Shown: piece by piece, positions 6,318 through 7,199 of the stretch | How the letters are laid out: every line of letters begins with the position of its first letter | How positions within the stretch are numbered: the stretch's first letter is position 1 | Assembly (NCBI GenBank): GCA_010024525.1 | Contig: RGGS01000057.1 | Location: 1 to 7,199 of the forward strand | Direction: 5' to 3' | DNA length: 7,199 nt | DNA from: Verrucomicrobiota bacterium | GTDB lineage: Bacteria; Verrucomicrobiota; Verrucomicrobiia; Methylacidiphilales; Verrucolacustridaceae | Made by a program: the position numbers and the translations under genes | Notes under the pieces: model-generated | Database searches by the model: none | What the model was told of the DNA's origin: nothing | Seen by the model: only the letters and a program-made list of their open reading frames with translations

Positions 6318-7199
6318 GCGGACGGCCCTGCGGATCATCGCTTGCAGGAAGCGGTGGTAGGCCGAGGAATCCAGGGGAAGAGAAACCGGTCGACCCCGGT
6401 GGGAGGAAAGGAGGATGGCGTTGGCCAACTCTAGGGAGTTCAAGCCCTCCCGGGCAGGGGCGATGATCGGCACGCCCCGCCGGATGGCGGCCGAAAAGTT
6501 ATCAAGGATACCCCGGTGTTGTCGTCCCCCATAGGGAAACGCCCGGATGATTCGGTCAGTCCGGGGTTGGGAAAAAAGAATCTGAGAGGTGTTGGAGTAT
6601 CGTCGGGCGGAGATGCGGTTTCGCAAAAACTCCAAGTTTCGGCCCTCGAGAACCACGCGTCCCCGGTCCGCGCAGATCTCCAGCCGGTTGGTGCCGGGGG
6701 TTTCTCCGGTGGAGGCCACGAGGGTGGCCGTGGTGCCTTCTGGGTATTCAAGATAGGCGGTGACATCATCCTCCGTCTCAATCCGATGATAACGACCATA
6801 CCGGCAAAACCCCAGGACGCGCCGGGGAGAGCCAAACCACCAGCAGAGAAGGTCGAGCTGATGGGGGCATTGGTTGAGCAAGACCCCGCCGCCTTCGCCG
6901 GCCCACGTGGCACGCCACCCCCCTTGGCGATAGTAAGATTCGGTCCGGAACCAGTGAGTCATGGTCCACTGGACCCGCTGGATGCGGCCGAGTTTTCCGG
7001 AATCAATCCAGCGCTTGATCTCACGATGAGCCGGGTCCGTGCGCTGGTTGAACATCAAGGCTACGATCTTTCGGCGGATCGCTGGAATTCGGAGGAGCTT
7101 TTCCGCCTCCGCTTTTTCCGAGGCCAATGGTTTTTCAATGAGCACATGCAGGCCCGCCTGGAGGGCCTCGAGGGCCACGGGCACATGCAGGCGATGAGG
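6315..7199 (-). CDS. Gfo/Idh/MocA family oxidoreductase (5' end outside window)
   Basis: The frame is open from the window edge to the TGA at 6315, giving 294 visible residues. The first visible residues are PHRLHVPVALEALQAG followed by HVLIEKPLA, the canonical end of the Rossmann domain in this family. The GTG at 7184 lies inside this conserved block and is therefore not the real start. The N-terminal GxGxxG dinucleotide-binding part (roughly 70 residues) lies outside the window. Visible residues 22-24 are the EKP motif. GGGVLLNQCPHQLDLLCWW (103-121) contains the likely active-site His113 and Asp116, and the C-terminus ends with the usual GRPVSLPL strand. Members use NAD(P) to oxidise or reduce a sugar, inositol or glycoside hydroxyl, usually in the cytoplasm. 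Its partner is the TIM-barrel gene that starts in its own stop codon. The substrate is not predictable, but the family call is secure. Confidence 0.9.
   Translation of the reverse strand, partial: PHRLHVPVALEALQAGLHVLIEKPLASEKAEAEKLLRIPAIRRKIVALMFNQRTDPAHREIKRWIDSGKLGRIQRVQWTMTHWFRTESYYRQGGWRATWAGEGGGVLLNQCPHQLDLLCWWFGSPRRVLGFCRYGRYHRIETEDDVTAYLEYPEGTTATLVASTGETPGTNRLEICADRGRVVLEGRNLEFLRNRISARRYSNTSQILFSQPRTDRIIRAFPYGGRQHRGILDNFSAAIRRGVPIIAPAREGLNSLELANAILLSSHRGRPVSLPLDSSAYHRFLQAMIRRAVR

Overview
All six genes in this window lie on the minus strand, packed nearly end to end, so transcription runs from high to low coordinates. The sequence is moderately GC-rich. The mix of a Gfo/Idh/MocA oxidoreductase, a xylose-isomerase-like TIM-barrel protein, small secreted carbohydrate-binding proteins and heparinase II/III-like lyases suggests a Gram-negative polysaccharide degrader. 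Verrucomicrobiota or a related PVC lineage is my best guess, from gene content and protein style only. There is no rRNA, tRNA or marker gene to settle the taxonomy.

Layout in order of transcription. (1) 7199-6315: Gfo/Idh/MocA-family oxidoreductase, missing its 5' end at the window edge. (2) 6315-5536: sugar phosphate isomerase/epimerase-like TIM barrel, coupled to gene 1 by a TGATG stop/start overlap. (3) 5462-4923 and (4) 4905-4369: two tandem paralogous secreted proteins of about 180 residues that look like stand-alone carbohydrate-binding (CBM4/9-like) domains. (5) 4372-1919: an 817-residue secreted heparinase II/III-like protein with a C-terminal CBM6/35-like domain. (6) 1913-1: a second, paralogous heparinase II/III-like protein, still open at residue 637 where the window ends. 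Gene 6 is a long intact reading frame covering the first 1.9 kb. It is easy to miss because its stop codon lies outside the window.

Working model: the lyase-like enzymes act outside the cytoplasm on a uronic-acid-containing or otherwise acidic polysaccharide, helped by the small binding proteins. The oxidoreductase and TIM-barrel enzyme have no visible export signal in what can be seen and probably process released sugars in the cytoplasm. The unusual point is the architecture: a tandem pair of binding proteins followed directly by a tandem pair of lyases, with junctions of -4, +5 and +17 nt. The substrate cannot be read from the sequence. No mobile element, CRISPR array, RNA gene, strong promoter or convincing terminator was seen. 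The only gap longer than 20 nt between genes is 73 nt (5463-5535).
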